Shown piece by piece: positions 1 to 13,900 of a DNA stretch of 64,000 nucleotides. The position numbers and the translations under genes were made by a program. How positions within the stretch are numbered: the stretch's first letter is position 1; the number at the start of each line of letters is the position of its first letter. The notes below the pieces were generated by a model, which saw only the letters and a program-made list of their open reading frames with translations, had not been told where the DNA came from and did not search any database. Source of the DNA: Tubiluchus corallicola (lineage: Eukaryota > Priapulida > Priapulimorpha > Priapulimorphida > Tubiluchidae); the NCBI GenBank assembly GCA_030141605.1, contig JAQGDQ010000153.1, positions 62,001 through 126,000 on the forward strand, given 5' to 3'.

Positions 1-1827
1 TGTTATTTAGGTAATAACTAATAATACCTTTTCTAACTTCGTTACATGAAACATTGTGTTTTGACATTGGTCAAATTTAATGTTCATCTGTGAAGTACAG
101 CTAGAGCAGATTTTTGTAAATGAAAGTATTACCTTCACCGATCATGAATAAGATCATTTTCCTGCTTGTTAATCATTTAACACTTTATAATAACTTAGAA
201 TAAAACGTGAAATGTTATACAATTTTACTTGACCATTGCGAGAGGTTTGTGTGGAAAATGTATGTAGTGAGGAATACCTAGATTTGTCAGCAAGTTCAGA
301 CGAAGTTGCAGAAACAGCTATGAAGTCTGGGAGAAAATTCTAATTATATGTTGTTATGACAAATTCTCTTACTGCCTCATTTTTCTTCCTCCCTCATTCT
401 ATTTTTCCTGCACATTTTGTCCTTCCACTTCTCTCTGTCTTCCTTTCTCCATCACCCATGTAATATTTTTAACTGGTTCAGGCGAAATATTTACCTGTTT
501 TGTTGTAATTATATGGTAGTGCCAAAACGATGGTGTCAGCATTTGTCATTGTCTTGGAATCTTTAGTCTTTGTCTGTTTTATTAGCTTTGTTCCCACATA
601 TATAGGCTTAATTCATGGTCCAGCATAATTCACTCCAGACCAAAAACAGTGTCCTAACTTTCTCAAAACGAAATGTCACCTAAAACCAGGCTACGGTACC
701 ATTGATTGTTGGAATGTGTAGGAAAATGTATACAAAACTCCTTGGTCATATACGAACAAGCTAAATGTGTTAAAAGTTCCAGCACATTAACAAAAATGAA
801 CTGAAGGCCAGCTACTATACCCTATGTGCATGAAAGACGATGGTACTACGGTCGCTTCACTCAATGTGGAAGATAAGCCAAGAAACACCATAAATGGGTG
901 AACTGAAAAGTATTGTAAACCCAAGAGAATGTGAGAAAAGGATGAATAAAAACATCAAAATGGGAAAAGATACTTAAAAGAATAGCAATTCAAACAGACG
1001 AGCCTTCCCACCAGCAGGTGCTTGGTACACTGGGTGGAAAAAGTCGATAGTCCAAGTCAATGACACGGTATTTCAATATAATAATCGAGAAGTATCCTAA
1101 GAACATTCTGTATGGGTTAAAAAAGTTTATAGTTAACTAAGAAGTAATCTAAACAACTAGAACTAGAATATGAAATCTAACAACACACTTTTCAGCATTG
1201 ATATTAAATATAAAGACACTAGGTGACACTAAGTCCAGAAAATCGATAACACAAACGTGATGACCAACACTCTAGGTAAATTAGGCTGTCTATCAATTTT
1301 CAAAACATTAAGTGTTAAATGAGACAGTTACTTGTTGCTGCATACAGTGTAAAATATACTATTACACAACTATAGAAAACAAAATGATTGACCAGTCAAC
1401 TCCATATATCTTGAACACCACATTACACAAATCCACAACAACAGCATTTAAAACAATGCATTCTAATATGTTATACAAGGCACTTGGTCTAATTATGATG
1501 TTACCATTGTGTGATAATAGTTACGAAAACGTTTTATAACTGGATTGATGGTAAAAAACTTGGAACAGCAATGAAAATAATTTTAAAATCAATTTAATAA
1601 TTTTAATCATTCACAAATTATTGAATACGTAAGAGTCCAGGCAAATAAATGCAAAAAAATATTTTGGAAGCTTAAAACATTATAATAGAAAACTCTGACA
1701 AGTGACAGACAGCAAAAGCTACTAATGTACTACATAACCAAACATTGTCTATGAGAAAATTTCATTTCTATTTCTAAATGATGATATCTGCAAGTATTTA
1801 CAAAATGCATTTGTGAAACTTAATATA
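1..1827. other. Presumed 3' UTR and downstream flank of the CDK5RAP2-like gene
   Basis: AT-rich sequence with no credible exon. No AATAAA is visible on the minus strand just below the stop. ATTAAA-type hexamers near 1590-1607 are the nearest candidate poly(A) signals. A pyrimidine-rich patch lies near 380-460. Nothing else is recognised. Confidence 0.4.
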
Positions 1828-1928
1828 TTAGCTATCTGATTCGGCTTGACTATCAGACTCTGTCTGCAGATTAGCCTTTTCTTCTAAATTTGCTTTGGCT
1901 TTCCTCAGTACTTTGTGAGTTTTTGATA
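1828..1928 (-). CDS. CDK5RAP2: CDK5RAP2-like terminal exon 33 (residues 5111-5143) and stop
   Basis: Basic helix KTHKVLRKAKANLEEK, then an acidic Ser-rich tail (ESDSQAESDS) and a TAA stop. The pyrimidine-rich tttttttcag acceptor and the correct phase fix the frame. Confidence 0.85.
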
Positions 1929-4900
1929 CTGAAAAAAAGAACAAGCATTGATAATTTTCACGTTGAGCAAATTATAACTTAAATATTACATTGGTCAAAA
2001 ACTTTTTGATGAAAGTTAGACGAATACCTACAAATAAAACTAAATAAAGTTCAAAGTTGATATACTGTACAATATAATAAGTTATATATTTGCAAGATTT
2101 AAGGTGCAAAGATGGAAATATAAGCTATAATCCACTTACACTGAGGCCTGTTACAACGAGCCTCTAGTTAACACATACAGGTTGTGTTACATACAGCAGC
2201 AAAATTAAAAAAAAACATCAATTCTTAGGCGAAATAAAATATTTAAACCTTACTTACAGCAATATGACGTGATTCTGCTCATTACAAGGGAATTTTACAC
2301 CTCATTATTATACTTCTCTTGCATATAATAAGCGCGAGTTCTAGAACAATGGGCACACCATTCACCAAGGGCAAAAAGATCACCCTTGGAGATGAAACAA
2401 TGTGTATCAAGTACAACAGTGGTGGCTCTGCAGCTACTTGTGCTGCTGTAATTATAACTTACAGTCAGAATGAAGCGAGCACAAAAAAGGAAATGATGCA
2501 GTTGAAGCCATTGCTAAACTTTAGCAATTTTTTGTGTCATCGTCAGCAACTCATGCCTTTCAAAATTTGACAGCTAACTGAATAAAGCTGTAGTACAATT
2601 TCATGTAAAGCAGGCAAAAATAACCGTTTTTCAAAAAGAAAACTGCTTTGCTTTGCAAAATAAATAAATCTATGACTTCACATTAATTAACACACAGGCT
2701 AGTCAGACTGTCTACTTAGCTATGAGATGATGTATGTAGGACCGTAGGTTAATGTAAGCCCATGGTAAAATGTGTATAATCATAACTTATACTGTGCCTG
2801 CACAGCTACTTAAATAGCCATGTGCTGGCTATTGGCTGTGACATTGCTATAACAAGACTCGGTCATAGCGAGCAGTTTGGTGGTCCCTTGAAACTCGTTA
2901 GAAGTGCATTATCAGTAAACTTACTATTTAACCTTTATCCGATCAGTTTAGTAATTTTGTTCAGCAAAAAATGTTTGAAAACTAGTCTTTTAAATTTCAA
3001 AAGCATCTGCTCTTACTCCCCATGTTTAATTTTCTTTAAATTTTACTATGATACTACCTGGCCAAACCAAGCATATCAACAAGTTAAGAAGCAATTTGCA
3101 ATACAGTATTGGTATTGAAATTTCAAAATAAATTATGGTTGCACAGCTTTGCTCCCTTGAAAACGATTTAACATCATTACACTTCGAGTTGATTACACGA
3201 TTTAAACTCTAGTCATTCGTTATTAATCGTGTCATTTTACTGCATTAATTGGTGTGATTAGATAATTCTGTACAAAAACACAGCACGTTTTTCTATTAAC
3301 TGTTTTATCAATGAGATCGTATTTTTATCGTACTTTTAGATACAATACTTGAAATTTTTGAAACCAAGTGTTATGGAAGTTTCTAAAATGTGCTCTTCCA
3401 AGAATAAAAAATTCTTGAAAAAGATCAATTATTCCACATACTTACATTGTTTGACAATTGCCTTTTCCATCCCTACTTTGACTTTACTATGAGCCTGTAA
3501 CAAAAAGCAACAGCTTTATTTTCAATAACTGTACATAGCATGATGCCAGTCCAATGCTGAATAGAGAATGTATTATAGCAACAGCAGCAGATAAACAGAA
3601 ACTGGTAAATGATATTGAGTTGAATGTCACATAACACCCTGTTACAATTCAGATAAGTCAATATGGCAGACATGCGCATTTTACTGATTTGTGTCTTTTA
3701 ACAGAAGTGGACTAATTTAGCGATTATGTTATAAAAAAGTATTTTGGGCAAATAGTTTTTAGGGTATTATTAAATAAAACACAACTACACAAATTTACGT
3801 TAATTACATTAAAAGCACTTTTAGTTCAAGCAAAAATACTGATGAAACAGAAAGGAGTTCTTAACTGTCATAAAACTGTATGACGATGAACCTCGATAAA
3901 TACTAAGAAAAGTCTAAAAAATAAGACGGAAAACTAAACATACGTGAATAATAAGAAATTTATAAAATTTGCAACAGTCTTTGGCTAATTACCTCGAGCT
4001 TGTTTAGTGCATTGCTGAGTAGTGCATCCCGTGACTGCAACCGTTTGTTCATCTTTTCCATCATTTTACGCAGTGCACAATTCTGAAACAAAGTATTTTA
4101 AATTTTCGTTTCATTGCCAAAACAGTTATCAATATCTGCAGTTTACTTAGAAAATTTATTATATTTATTTATTTATATATTAATAAATTTTATCATGGGC
4201 TAAAGTTCCAAGACTAATCACTGATATGTGCACTTCTGTCCAACATGAAACAGCAGCAGATAAATGTAACAGTATGCTAGCGAAATACCTTAATTAAAAT
4301 TGCCAAACAAATCTTCAGAAAAATCACTGACTGCTATGTGTCAACATTCGTGCATGTTTTAAAACATTAACAAACTCCTCGTAAGCTTGAAAAAAGAGAT
4401 GAATAAATTTACTGGGCACAGAGGGATCGAATCAAGTGTAAAGGGTACATTGAGATCAAATAAGTGCAGGAAATTATAAAAAGTGTTTACATTGCCTTTT
4501 TATTTGTTTTAGTGGCATTAATAGTGTTATCCTAAAATAGAACAAGATTTCTGTACTTCTTCTACTAGAAGCCTATTGTGAATTGTCTCAACATCGCCAT
4601 CCCGAGTTGGCAGCTCTGACGTCCAAAACAGTCTAATCAAACGATAACATTCAGAAAGGTAGGTATGAACCTGGGTGGCACTGGTTAATACAGCTTGGAG
4701 AGTAGCATACTCAGCTCCCTGGAAAACAAACAGACAATCTAAACAATGTAGTTTCCCCTATATGTGCATATATACAATCTCAGGCCATAAAAGTGTTATA
4801 ATGCATGTTTGCTAATAAATTTTTGCATTTACGTTTTTTATACAGGACTGTAACACCTGAAGAACGAGATCTGACGAAAACGACTTCCAGAGCTCTACGA

Positions 4901-7900
4901 GAACAATCAGCTACAATTTGGCATTATTACGGATATTATACAGAAACAATTTAGAAACTTACATTTTCTTGTTAGCCAATAAAGCTATTTACAGCAGTAG
5001 TTTTTAAAGCCAAAACAGCTATAATTATCAAAGATGCTGGCAATAAATGGTAAATAAAACTTTTGCATACCCGAGAACCAGTATCACTTGACTTGAGATG
5101 TTCTTTCACTCTTGTTTCAATGCCAGTAATTATGGATTTGCATTCCGCTATCTCCCGAGTGAGTAGTTCATAGTCGTCTATCCGTCCTACGCTGTACAAC
5201 ATCCTGTGTTCTGTGTTCACGGTTATACCTGTGCCATCTACAGCAATACAACAATGACAGGTATGTGGTACATTACAGGGGAAACAGCAGATTTATATTT
5301 TTGATTGTAAACTGCACTCAAAATATTTATTCTTATCGTTTGAAAGCTAATTTAACTTACAGTTATTAGTAAATTATTGTGCTTGCAGTAGTATAAATAC
5401 AGTAACAGTAAACTAATTTTAATGTTACACAGACATTTTACTGTTTAGGATAAGAAGTTTAACTCTTTAACTATGGAAGGCGGCAGACTGCCGCCTATGC
5501 TTTTCATGTAAGGGACGGAAGGTGGTACACTGCCTAACGAGTTCAGCACTAAGCACAGTCGCTCAGGTATGTTTATTGTACTGCTACAGCCATGCAAAAA
5601 CATTGTAGAAAAGTGTAACGAACGTGGAATTGGGGTTGCTTCGCAACAAGTAATGCTAACCAGCCAATCAGTGTCTGAAGCCAGGTGCATTCCACAATAC
5701 TATACTGTGATGAGTACGTTTTCACACAAAATCACTTCGTGACGGTTGGTGAAAGCTATGTTTAGTCGCTTGTTCTGCATTTGTTATAAAATGATTGCAT
5801 CATATGGATTAGTATTATGACTTTTGTGAAAATTGTTTCTAAATATAAGTATGTGCTACTCTGTGTGAGTGTGCACGTGTGTGGGTGCGGACGTGAGTGC
5901 ATGCATGAGAGCGTATATGTGTACAAATAAAACGAATATTTAATATTAGCATTTACTAACAAACGAGTACCTGCATTATTTACAAGATTGTGTTTTAGTA
6001 ACGCATCACAAGAAGTTATTGTCAAATGATCAAAACGTAATACGGCCCAGTTAAAAAGCAACGAGGTAGTGAAAGGGTTAATGGAGTTAAATTGAGCTTG
6101 CTGTAAAGTTTATCAAAGTAAGTACAATACTACAGCGACACGCTTCTGAACATCAATAAGCTTTCCCAGTTCACCTTCACTACACACAAGAATCCCAACT
6201 GAAATATCACAGCATGCCTAGAATAGAACCATTACTTTTCCATAAAATTCCTCCCTGTTACTGTGCGAACAATAAAAAAATTAATGAGAAGTACAGCAAA
6301 CACGGTTTTATCTAATTTTATTATAAAATTTGCATATTGACAAGAAAGCGAATGGACAAGAACTCATTTGTATTTCACATTCTATACAAAAAACAGTGTG
6401 TCACAACATCCTTAGAAGCAACTTCATGCAAAAAATGTGCATCAAAATTTCATCACGGCTATTTCATTACAATGGGCGGACAAGCACAGTAGCACCAGAA
6501 AAAAGGAAGCGTAAATTTTCTGTAAATTTTGAGCCCAAATAAAGTGAGAAATGAAAAATATGCTTCATTTTATGGTTTAGCCATCATGAATAAGCGAAAA
6601 CCACAAACAATAGAGCAGATATTACCAATCAAACTAACTAACACTATTACCAATGCAAAAACATAAAAAATAAGTAAATTCACAAATGTAATATGAAAAT
6701 AGGCTTCAAAATCTCCGAAAGTCAAAAACGCTTTTGCCACTAGAGTTCTAAGTGGCAAATTAGATACTGAGCCTATATTATAATATTATTAGTATATCTC
6801 AGTTTTCAAATGAAATACATGTTACTGTCGTGCACTAATCAAATGTTTACAGAAAAAAGGTCTCACCAAAATAAACTCGACTGACATCATCCAGGCTCAT
6901 CGCACGACGGGAAGATGATAGTGCAGAGAATGAGTGAAGTGGATCCGATTCATCCAAAAGCGATTGGAGGTGAAGATTTGGCAGTCGCATTTCTGCCCCT
7001 GCACTTCCTTTTGAAATATGTCTGAGAAAAAACAGTATGAATGATAACACCTCCATGCATGTAAATTGCACAGACAAAATACAGTAAAGCCTTGCTTAAC
7101 AATTCACCAGAACAATTTACCATTTGTATTAACAAGGACAAAATTTTACTACATTTTTTTGTCTCCCCACTCATTTCAAGGAGGACAATTTCTATGTTTG
7201 ATATTTAACTTAGAAATTTCATAACAGAGTTTCAGTATTCATAAAATAATTCACTGAACCGTAGAGGTAAACAAGGGATTCAAATGAGACTCTGCCACTT
7301 GTGAATGTGTTTTATCCGGAGCAACTAGGAAATAATAGTTAAGCACAACAGCGAGTTCACTGCGGCACGTAACCTTATAATTGGTTACACAGATATATGA
7401 AGTAATAGGTGGCAGCACTAGTAAAAAATCACTGAAGCTTGCCACATTGCTAAGATTTTATTTCAAAAGGCAAAACATCGCATACACTCTACTGTGCAAA
7501 ATAATGAACAAATTTAGGACATGTAGGACACACGAGAGACAACAACATGTTATTTGGAGAATTCAGGTAAGAAGGTCTTACTAGAACGAGCCATAAATAA
7601 TTTTGAAATGACAGGTCACACAAATGTAGACATTAAATCTGTACATACTATAAGCACACAACATCATTTCTAATCATTATAAAAAGCTTGAAATTTGACT
7701 CTTATTTAACGGTTTGTAAACAACTATACTGTTGCTTATAAAAAGAAAAAATGACGAAAGCACTTGTGTTCTTCTCTCATACAAACCTTTCCCGCTCAAT
7801 ATCACTAGGAACATCATTATGACCGACACCGACACCACTGCTACTCCGTGGCAAGCTAGCACTCCGCTGGTGAAAACCAGTCAACGACACTCGATCCTGG

Positions 7901-10900
7901 AATCTTCCCTCATGACCAGCACTGTTCGATTCGAAAGAATTAACCTCCCGCCGGAATAAAGGAGAAGCATTACGCCATCCCGCTTTGCGATCACTCTTCT
8001 TTTGCATGTCCATATTATTGTTGTTCGCATTCTCTTTGTCTACAGTTGTACACTGGATGCCAGTCTCGCGAAGTATAAGCCGGTCTGGCTGTTTTTGGCT
8101 AGAATGTGGCACCAACATGCTTTGAAGTGAAGCCAATTCTCGGTCACGATCTGAGCGTGACTGAACTTGAGTTGAAGCTTCCCGTGATGAAATCTAAACA
8201 TAAAATAGGTAAAAATTAAAAGTGTTATAGAATTATCAAGATTGACTGTAAAAATAATAAGGAAAAACCATTTTGCTGCATATGCATCTTTGCTGGGTGG
8301 TCATTGGAAACAAACTATTTAGCATTTAGCAACGTGTAAAAAACACCATTTTGCACATTTTGGATTACATTTCAAAGCTTTCAGAAAGCCAGGTTTTTCT
8401 GATATACACTTTTCCGTCTCAAATGAGCTCAGCTAGCTAACCCTGCTGAAAACAGTCATCCATGCTCAAAATCTAAGGGAAACTTGACGATAATTGTGAA
8501 AAATCCACCTTCTGTGATCCATTTAAGCTCAAATTCAAAATAATTTATTGATTTATCATGTGTCATAATAAATAACCTTAGTTCAAAGTCATAACAATGG
8601 TGTTAAACTCTAGCACTATTATACTTGCACAAGTAAAAAAGTGTGCAACTCAAATGCAATTTGTAAAAGGTTGGTAAATTGGATACCTCAAATTTGCATT
8701 TTGTCATACAGTGCCACTCATACAGATGAGGTAATTCAATCGAACTCCTCCCCATCTACCACCCAGTGTGGGTTTCACTTACCTGCTGCTTAAACCTTAG
8801 AAGGAATATAATGTCAAATCATAAAAAATTGATCTCTGACTTTGATCAGTACTTTTCAAGTCACTGATTAACCTAGACTACTAGAATCAACTGACCAGTT
8901 GAACAAATGTGGGCTACTAACACCTCACAGTATCGCAGTTACTTAAATGACAAATTGTGCAGGAAAAACATAACTCATCTAAAAGCAGCAATATTTCCCA
9001 TACAATGACAGATGCTAATAGCGAAGATGAAATATTTATTATCTATTTCACGATTTTGCGGCCATTATCACTTAATGAGCAATATACTAAAAAGACAATC
9101 ACATAAAATCATTTTTAAATCAATAAATGTCCTTGGAAAAAAATGTACAACATAAGGCAATTTAAAAAAAATACCTTTACCACCGGCATAGCAGGTGATA
9201 CCACCTGGTTGCCAAACTTGGTAACTTGTTCCTGCAATACACTTCGCAAAGTATTGTTGTTTTCAATGCTGCCCTCTAATTGCTCTCTTAAGCAACGAAT
9301 CTCTCCAAGTAACTGCAAAAGCTCTTTTGCATCAATAGCATTTCCTTCCGGTTGCTTGGTAGCTACAAGCAAAAAAGTTATCAGAGATCAGGACATATTA
9401 TATATACTTAATTAGCTTTGAAAACAATACCTCAGTGCTCAGCAATTGTCAGTAAATGTATAGTCAAACATCTTACAAATTAGCTGCAGAGCAAGTAAAA
9501 AGTTTTGCCGCTAAATCCACATTTATGAAATATTTTTTACAAATTTTCTCACTCTTGGACAAAATGTAAATGGCATGCAAACATAAGACAGTAGAAATAT
9601 CACCGTATTCCCAAATATCGTTTTGAACATCTTGAAAAACTTGAACGTTTCGACACTTCCAGAATATGCTACATTTTCCATGTTCTCATCATTAATAAAC
9701 TTTCTCTTACATTACTCCCCCTAGATTGTTAGTTGGTTGCTACTGAAAAGCTCCATTTTACTAGCCTATAAATCTTTAGAGAAATATAAGCCAAAAGACC
9801 ATTGTTTTATTATCTTTAACATGCAAAATGGATGAAATTCGTCTGCAAATTTAAGTTTAGAAATTAACTGTTGAGCAAATATAAAAACTAATAACGTTGC
9901 CAGTGTCACAGTTAACTGTGATCTATGGAACGTTATCCAATCCGAATTCATAACTCAATACGATATGTGTACTCAAGAAGGGAAAGCACTTTCATCAAGT
10001 ACACCACTAAACTAATTAAATCTGAATCTGCACTGTAGCCAAAATTACATTAATCAAATAGAAGGGACAACCAGTTCATCCTGCCTCAAGTAGATATAAA
10101 AATAGTTTTACATCATCAACCGCAGCTCTGTTTAACAACGGGCACTTTGGTACATTGTAAAGTTTTGATTGATTTTTAAGTGTTCAGTATTTTAGGTTAA
10201 GAATGTATAATGCCTATTGTTTTTATGTGCCAGGCTTAAGTCTTATTGCAATTACATGTGACTGTACATTGTATACTCTTAAGTGACAATAACATGCAAA
10301 ATTTACAAATCAACACTAATAATGAATTAACTAATATAGACCAATGGATACAAACAAACTTATTATCAGTAAATTATAGAAAAAACTAAATTCATGTTGT
10401 TCAGCCCTACAAAACACAAGCCAAAACTTCAATAATAATACCATAGATGAAATGGATTATATAAAATATTTAGGCTTATATATTGATGCAAATCTGACAT
10501 GGAAAACACACATAGGTGTAATAAATAGCAAAATAAATAAATGCATTGGAATATTTTACAAATTACGACACTATGTAGACACAAAATTGTTAAAAACTGT
10601 ATACTATGCACTGATTTACCCATACATCCAGTATTGTATTATATCATGGGGTACGGCTAAACAAACAATTTTGAAACCATTAGCAGTCACAGTAAACAAA
10701 ATAATCAAAGCAATAACCTTTACAAAATACAGAGACTATGTAACACCATCATATCATGTACTACGCATTCTAAAACTGCAGGATATATACAAATTAGAAC
10801 TGTTAAAGTTTATGTATAAAGCTAACTATAATATGCTACCAGACCTCTTTCACAGTTATTTTAGTAAAATCAGCAACCACCATGACTACAACACTAGAGC

Positions 10901-13900
10901 TGCATAAAAAGGAAATTTATATCAAAAACAATACAAAACAACACATGGCGTCAAAACAATTCAACAAACCGGGACTAAATTGTGGAATACCTTCTCACCT
11001 GAAATTATGATGTCATCTTCTCTGGGCATTGCTTCAAAAAAGTATTTTGAATACCTGATAACTAACTATGCAAATGCCCATCAATAAAGCAATAAAGGTG
11101 GTACTAACACTTATGAGAAATTATGATCTAATATGCATAGTATTTAGAATAATATGATTCATGCTGGCTGCTTGCAGAAGTATGCGTAAGTGGTGAACTA
11201 ACAAGCATAATATTAATTGGTGAAATCTAAAACAGACTACCAAACTAAATTAGTACTTAAAATTCGCAATATGAATTTTTATTTTCATTCATAATAATGA
11301 TGTCATTTTTATTACAACAAAGTTAAATAGCAGTGCAATGGAGCAAGATATCTGATAATTCTGGTGCTCAAGGTACTGTGATGTTCCATCCTTATTTCTA
11401 TATAGACACATTTGATTATTTTGATGCATGGTTTATTTGATATCTTAGTTCAACATTTTTGTAATTATAATTTCATTTTTTGTTTGATTATTCCATGTGA
11501 TTTTATTCTACATGAAATTAAATTTTTTCCTAATGTATTCACTGTTATCAACTTTTGGCACAATGTGCATTTTGATGCATCGTTATTATTAATATTATTA
11601 TCACATTGTTTTGTTATTTCCACGAACTGATTGCTTATAATTTGCATTTGATTACATAATTCAAGTAATTTCCAGTAATTCTTTTCCAGTGTATTACATA
11701 CGTTACTGCAACTTTTATTGATTACTGATACAAATATGTTTTTTGCTATTTTGATGCATGGTTATTATTACTATTTTTATTATTTTTTTTGTTATTTCGA
11801 TGCACTGTTTTCCTCAAATTAATCTTTCTCCACCCTCTCTCAATTATCATAACAGTATTATTCTCATATAACTATTGTATATTGTTATATGGTGTAAAAG
11901 AGACAAATAAAGTGAACTGAATTGTATATGAGATTTCGTAAATGTCTTCCTATATGTTAATACTGAGTGTGTGATTTTCCAATTTTTTTTATTGTAACAC
12001 TAAAGTGCATCTTTATGCTTTCAAGTGTAATAAATAAATCTGATCTTAAAAAAATTCAACATTTTAACTAGTAGATATTCATTATTGCTTGAAAAATATG
12101 TAAATTTTAGTTGTCTTTAACAATGAACTAATAAGCTGTGACGCAAAAACAATCACACAGCTGAGGTAAGAATAAAGGATGCAATATGAAGGACAGGGGT
12201 ATGAAATGGAGACTTCTAAAGTAAGTTATTAGCATAAAATGTCTAAGGAAACAATTTTGAGAACACACATAATTATCTTGGTTGGTTTACCTGCATCTGG
12301 AGTTATAGTAGTGTCTAGTGTTTTCTCCAATTTTTCGTACATGGAAAGCTCCATCTTCATTGACTTGGTCAGCTCTTTGACTTCGTTTAGCTCTGCTTGT
12401 AGACGTCTAACATCATCTTGTAGTCTTAACGAAAACAAATGATTTTGTTTAAGTCTACAATTTATATCATGACATCACTAAATTGATACGACATCTGGCC
12501 TTCATCCATCAGCACTAGGATTTAAACAAATTGCAAAACCTCTATGTGGTAGCTTTCCAGTTTAGAGCCAAAAGTATCTATCCGCCCTTACAAACAGACA
12601 TTTAAGCCTCACTAATATACTGTAACGGTGTGATGCAATTCCCAGGACTATTGCAGTTAAATATTTGTTAGTTGCATAAGTCAACTGAACAAACATTCAG
12701 TATAGGTGGTTAAAACATTAGCTATATAACAGGCATCAACTATTAAATGGCGCAGTGGTTAGCATGTCTGACGTATGAGGCTGGTTGAGCACTTTCTCTT
12801 AGATTTTATTAAAAAGAGCATCAGACAGAGGACAGTTTTGTCACCTTTGCACTATTGTGTCTATACAAATTACCTAATGAGTATTTAAAAATTCAAATTA
12901 TGGTTAGCATAAGTCTTATGCAATTCATTTGCAGGTATTAGCACTTACTGCTTTTTAATTATGAAAGTAACAGTACACATGGATACATGTTTAGGCCTGT
13001 ATTTACAGATTTGTGTACATTTCTTAGATATACTGTATTGCTGTTACAAAGTAACACAATAACAAATAATAAAAGTAGAAACCAACCATATGTTGTAACT
13101 TCATTGAAAAAGAATAAGTAAGCAACGGACCAAATTCATTATTGCACAAGTCACACTCAATCTGAGACAATTTTAAAATTCATAATTATTATCTTTACAA
13201 CCAGATCTATCCTGACTAATCAAGCAAAGTGGTAGAACATTGGTGTGCTGCACTACACAGTGCTGCCACAGTACTTCAGGCATAATTTGATCATATCATT
13301 ATCTCCAGTGATTGTAGCACTGTACAAAGTAACAATAATAATTTGATAATTTGCCCAGGCGCATACAGAGCTGATGACTAAAGTCAGGCACCTTTTAGTG
13401 TTTTCATCTGCTTCGCTGCTATTCCTCTCAGCAAGTTTGTTTCGCTTGCGTACACTCACAAACTCGTCTTTCAGTTTCTTGTATTTCTCTCGTACTTCCT
13501 TTGTGTATGCTGTCAGCTTAATCTTCTCTTTATCAACCTTGTCCAACTCAGCCTGTAACCTGCGGGAACAACCAAGCAACAAAACTGATACAAATTATAA
13601 TAATAATAGTAACTAGCAAGAGCTCAACTAAAAATGTTGTGCATAAACGGGATGACAATAAACGATGTACAGATTTTCTACATTGAAGCTAGCTTAAATG
13701 CAATGTTTGCATGCAGAGTTTAATAAGTTGCATCACGACAATGGTTTTGCATCTTATGGTTTTCAAGTGAGAGTTCTCTGAAAAGGAACCTGGAACTAAA
13801 ACGTAGTGTTTGTCTTAGTGAAATTGCTTTTATAGAGACGCGGCTAGTCTTGTAGTCCACTATTTCCAAAAAGCTATACATCTTCTCCTCCATTCATCTC

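Noticed and set aside
2319-2570. Plus-strand 83-codon ORF in intron 32
   Set aside because: No motif, no splice context, ordinary length for a chance ORF here.
7081-7140. ACAGTAAAGCCTTGCTTAAC as a Tc1/mariner end
   Set aside because: Match to the other ends is loose, with no partner and no clear TA-bounded unit.
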